Assembly (NCBI GenBank): GCA_034770075.1
Contig: CM068385.1
Span: forward strand, 70,872,479-70,936,478
Length of the DNA: 64,000 nucleotides
Direction: 5' to 3'
From: Aralia elata
Lineage: Eukaryota; Streptophyta; Magnoliopsida; Apiales; Araliaceae
A program made the position numbers and the translations under genes. The notes below the pieces were generated by a model. It did no database searches. It had not been told where the DNA came from and saw only the letters and a program-made list of their open reading frames with translations. This document shows positions 62,046-64,000 of this stretch, piece by piece; the first letter of the stretch is position 1; each line of letters begins with the position of its first letter.

Positions 62046-62256
62046 TGGTATCAGAGCCTTGTTCCATTAACAGAAGCCTATCTCGCTGCTACTCATATTT
62101 TTCTTTAGAAACCTAGCATGACCAGTTTGTATTGAGAAATTGAGGCCATATTAGGCTCTACACTGCTAGGCGACCACCACCAGAAATTGGTCTCAAGCAT
62201 GCCGTATGTCAATTGAAGCTAACCAGATGTAGCATTTCATCAATGGTACAACAACC

Positions 62257-63069
62257 ATGCCTACACAAGTAGGTGTGGCCCAAGAAGAATGGAAATCTGA
62301 TAACTCCATGGTGAAAACATGGATTTTTAACTCAATGGAACCTAGTATAAGGAGTAGTTACATGTTCTTAGACACTGCATATGAACTTTGGGAGGCTATC
62401 TCTCAAACCTTCTCTGTTTCTGGTGATATGTCTAAGGCATATGATATCCGTAAACGAATCTGTGAGTTGGGTCAAGGGGAGAAGTCTGTGGCACAGTATT
62501 TTGCATAAATTAATGCACTTTGGCAGGAGCTTGATCATTACCGGGATTTTTCAGCCAAATGTCTGGAAGATGCAGCTGCTTATCAAAAGTTTGTTAGTGA
62601 AGATAGAGTTGTGGATTTCTTGGACTGTTTGAATATAGAATTTGATCAAGTTCGAGCACAGTTGATTGGTCAGACACCTTTTCCATCACTGCGAGAGGCT
62701 CATGCTAGAGTCCAACAAGAGGAACGTAGACGTCGGGTGATGGTTCTAAATTCTGCTGACCGATCAGCCATGGTTGCTTCGTATCCTAAGATTGACTCCA
62801 CCATTCAGTCTCCCGTTGAGAAGGAATCCCGCGAATGTGATTACTGTGGGGGAAAGAACCATATCAGGGATCGCTGTTTTAAGCTTCATGGACGTTCTAA
62901 AGGACGAGGAGGTCGATTTAGTAGTGGTCGTGGATCTCAGGCCTATGTGACTACTACAACACTTCCTGTTGATGCCTCCAGTGCTTCAGACACTACTATT
63001 GCACTTACTCCTGAGGAAATCTCAGCTTTTCAGAAATTCTATTCCAAATCTACTTCTCATTATGCCTAG
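62257..63069 (+). pseudogene. Copia-3 gag
   Basis: The copia gag reads EEWKSDNSMVKTWIFNSM, AYELWEAISQTFS, LWQELDHYRD, FLDCLNIEFDQVRAQL and the zinc knuckle CDYCGGKNHIRDRC. An in-frame TAA near 62506 interrupts it, and a TAG at 63067 separates it from protease in the same frame. The N-terminal part before 62257 does not read openly. Confidence 0.85.
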
Positions 63070-63190
63070 TCAAGTATACATTCTTGTGTTTTTAATGTTT
63101 CATCAACTTGCCCTAGTTGGATCATTGACACAGGTGCTTCTGAGCATATGACCGGATCCTTCACCCTCTTTACTTCATACACGCCTTGCT
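63070..63190 (+). pseudogene. Copia-3 protease start, cut by a deletion
   Basis: CPSWIIDTGASEHMTGS carries the DTGA active-site motif. Ten or so residues later (SYTPC) the similarity changes abruptly to RT sequence in another frame. Confidence 0.8.
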
Positions 63191-64000
63191 CTTGGTCCTT
63201 TGAAATATTTCCTTGGTATTGAAGTTGCAAGATCTTCCAGTGGGATTTTTCTATCTCAAAGGAAATATGTACTTGATCTTCTAACAGAATCCGACATGTT
63301 GGGATATAAGCCTGCTGATTCTCCTATTGAAGTTAATCATCATCTAGTAGGTGGCACAGGACTTACGGTTGATAGAGAAAGATATCAACGTTTGGTGGGA
63401 CGATTGATATACCTTTCTCATACTAGACCTGATATATCTTATGCTGTGAGAATAGTGAGTCAGTATATGCATGATCCTCGACATTGTCATATGGAAACTG
63501 TCTACAGAATTCGGAGGTATCTCAAGTCTGCTCTCGGGAAAGGTTTATTGTTCGCACCACATGGTTATATGAGAGTTAAAGCATTTTCCGACTCAGATTG
63601 GGCTAGTTCTATAGAGGATCGTCGTTCTACTTCGGGTTACTGTTCATTTGTTGGAGGCAATCTCGTTACTTGGCGTAGTAAGAAACAATCCGTGGTGGTA
63701 AGATCCAGTACTGAAGCCGAATATCGAGCTATAGCCTTAGGTATATGTGAACTAATGTGGCTTCGAACCTTGCTAGAAGATTTGGGTATTACAACTAAAA
63801 GTCCTATGCAGTTATTTTGTGATAATAAGGCAGCCATTAGTATTGCAAACGACCCAGTACAGCACGATAGAACGAAGCACATTGAGATTGACAGACACTT
63901 CATTAAAGAAAAGTTAATTAGTGGTCTTATTTGCTTACCTTTTGTCAAAACAGAGCACCAACTTGCTGATATTTTGACTAAGGGTCTTAGTAGTAAGATG
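63191..64000 (+). pseudogene. Copia-3 RT C-terminus and RNase H, open to the window edge
   Basis: An uninterrupted frame of 270 codons from LGPLKYFLGIEVARSS through YQRLVGRLIYLSHTRPDI, FSDSDWASS, NLVTWRSKKQ, CDNKAAISIAND and EHQLADILTKGL. All RNase H motifs are intact. It has no start of its own and follows the deletion junction, so it cannot be made from the element's normal start. Confidence 0.87.

Larger units (their letters stand above)
61866..64000 (+). mobile_element. Internally deleted copia element (copia-3), 5' end in window
   Basis: The LTR at 61866-62045 starts TGTTAG and ends TTAACA. The primer site TGGTATCAGAGCC is at 62046-62058. Gag and protease follow, then integrase and most of RT are missing. 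RT C-terminus and RNase H continue to the window edge. The element is in the same direction as the host gene. The 3' LTR and target duplication (ATATT at 61861-61865 would be the left copy) lie outside. Confidence 0.85.

Overview
The window is nuclear DNA from a flowering plant, most likely a eudicot. It has one split protein-coding gene with GT-AG introns and an AT-rich background. LTR retrotransposons carrying the plant initiator-Met tRNA primer site (TGGTATCAGAGC) occupy much of the rest. I see no prokaryotic genes, rRNA, tRNA or CRISPR.

The gene is a GH35 beta-galactosidase of the plant BGAL family, closest from memory to Arabidopsis BGAL10. It runs on the + strand from the ATG at 17944 and leaves the window inside intron 12. 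Twelve exons (1,445 coding bases, 481 codons plus 2 bases) are spread over 41.6 kb and include the signal peptide, both catalytic glutamates and the start of the C-terminal half. Intron 7 is 17.2 kb and intron 10 is 14.1 kb, both swollen by nested transposons. Intron 5 has GA where the GT donor should be, exactly between the two halves of the GH35 signature.

Region 1-17464, upstream of the gene, is nested retrotransposon debris. It holds a minus-strand copia-like 3' end (env-like ORF, polypurine tract, long LTR with tandem repeats), a Tat/Athila-type gypsy deletion derivative (LTR, protease, non-coding tail, second LTR start), an inverted gag fragment and an LTR-like block. Two 3.5-kb solo LTRs with 5-bp target duplications are inserted into this debris. 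Region 17465-17943 is the leader and promoter area of the gene.

Within the gene, intron 1 carries a degenerate tandem motif and a Stowaway MITE. Intron 6 holds a decayed LINE. Intron 7 holds a 1.1-kb TRIM-like element, a third solo LTR, and a decayed gypsy split by a young copia element. The 3' part of that copia is replaced by a gypsy cassette (pol end, LTR, primer site, gag). Intron 10 holds a possible organellar DNA insert, a Tourist-like MITE, a truncated gypsy pol and a full-length older copia. Intron 12 holds a roughly 460-bp TRIM, an LTR-like block and the 5' part of an internally deleted copia that runs off the right edge. Nearly all elements inside the gene lie antisense to it; the last copia lies in the sense direction.
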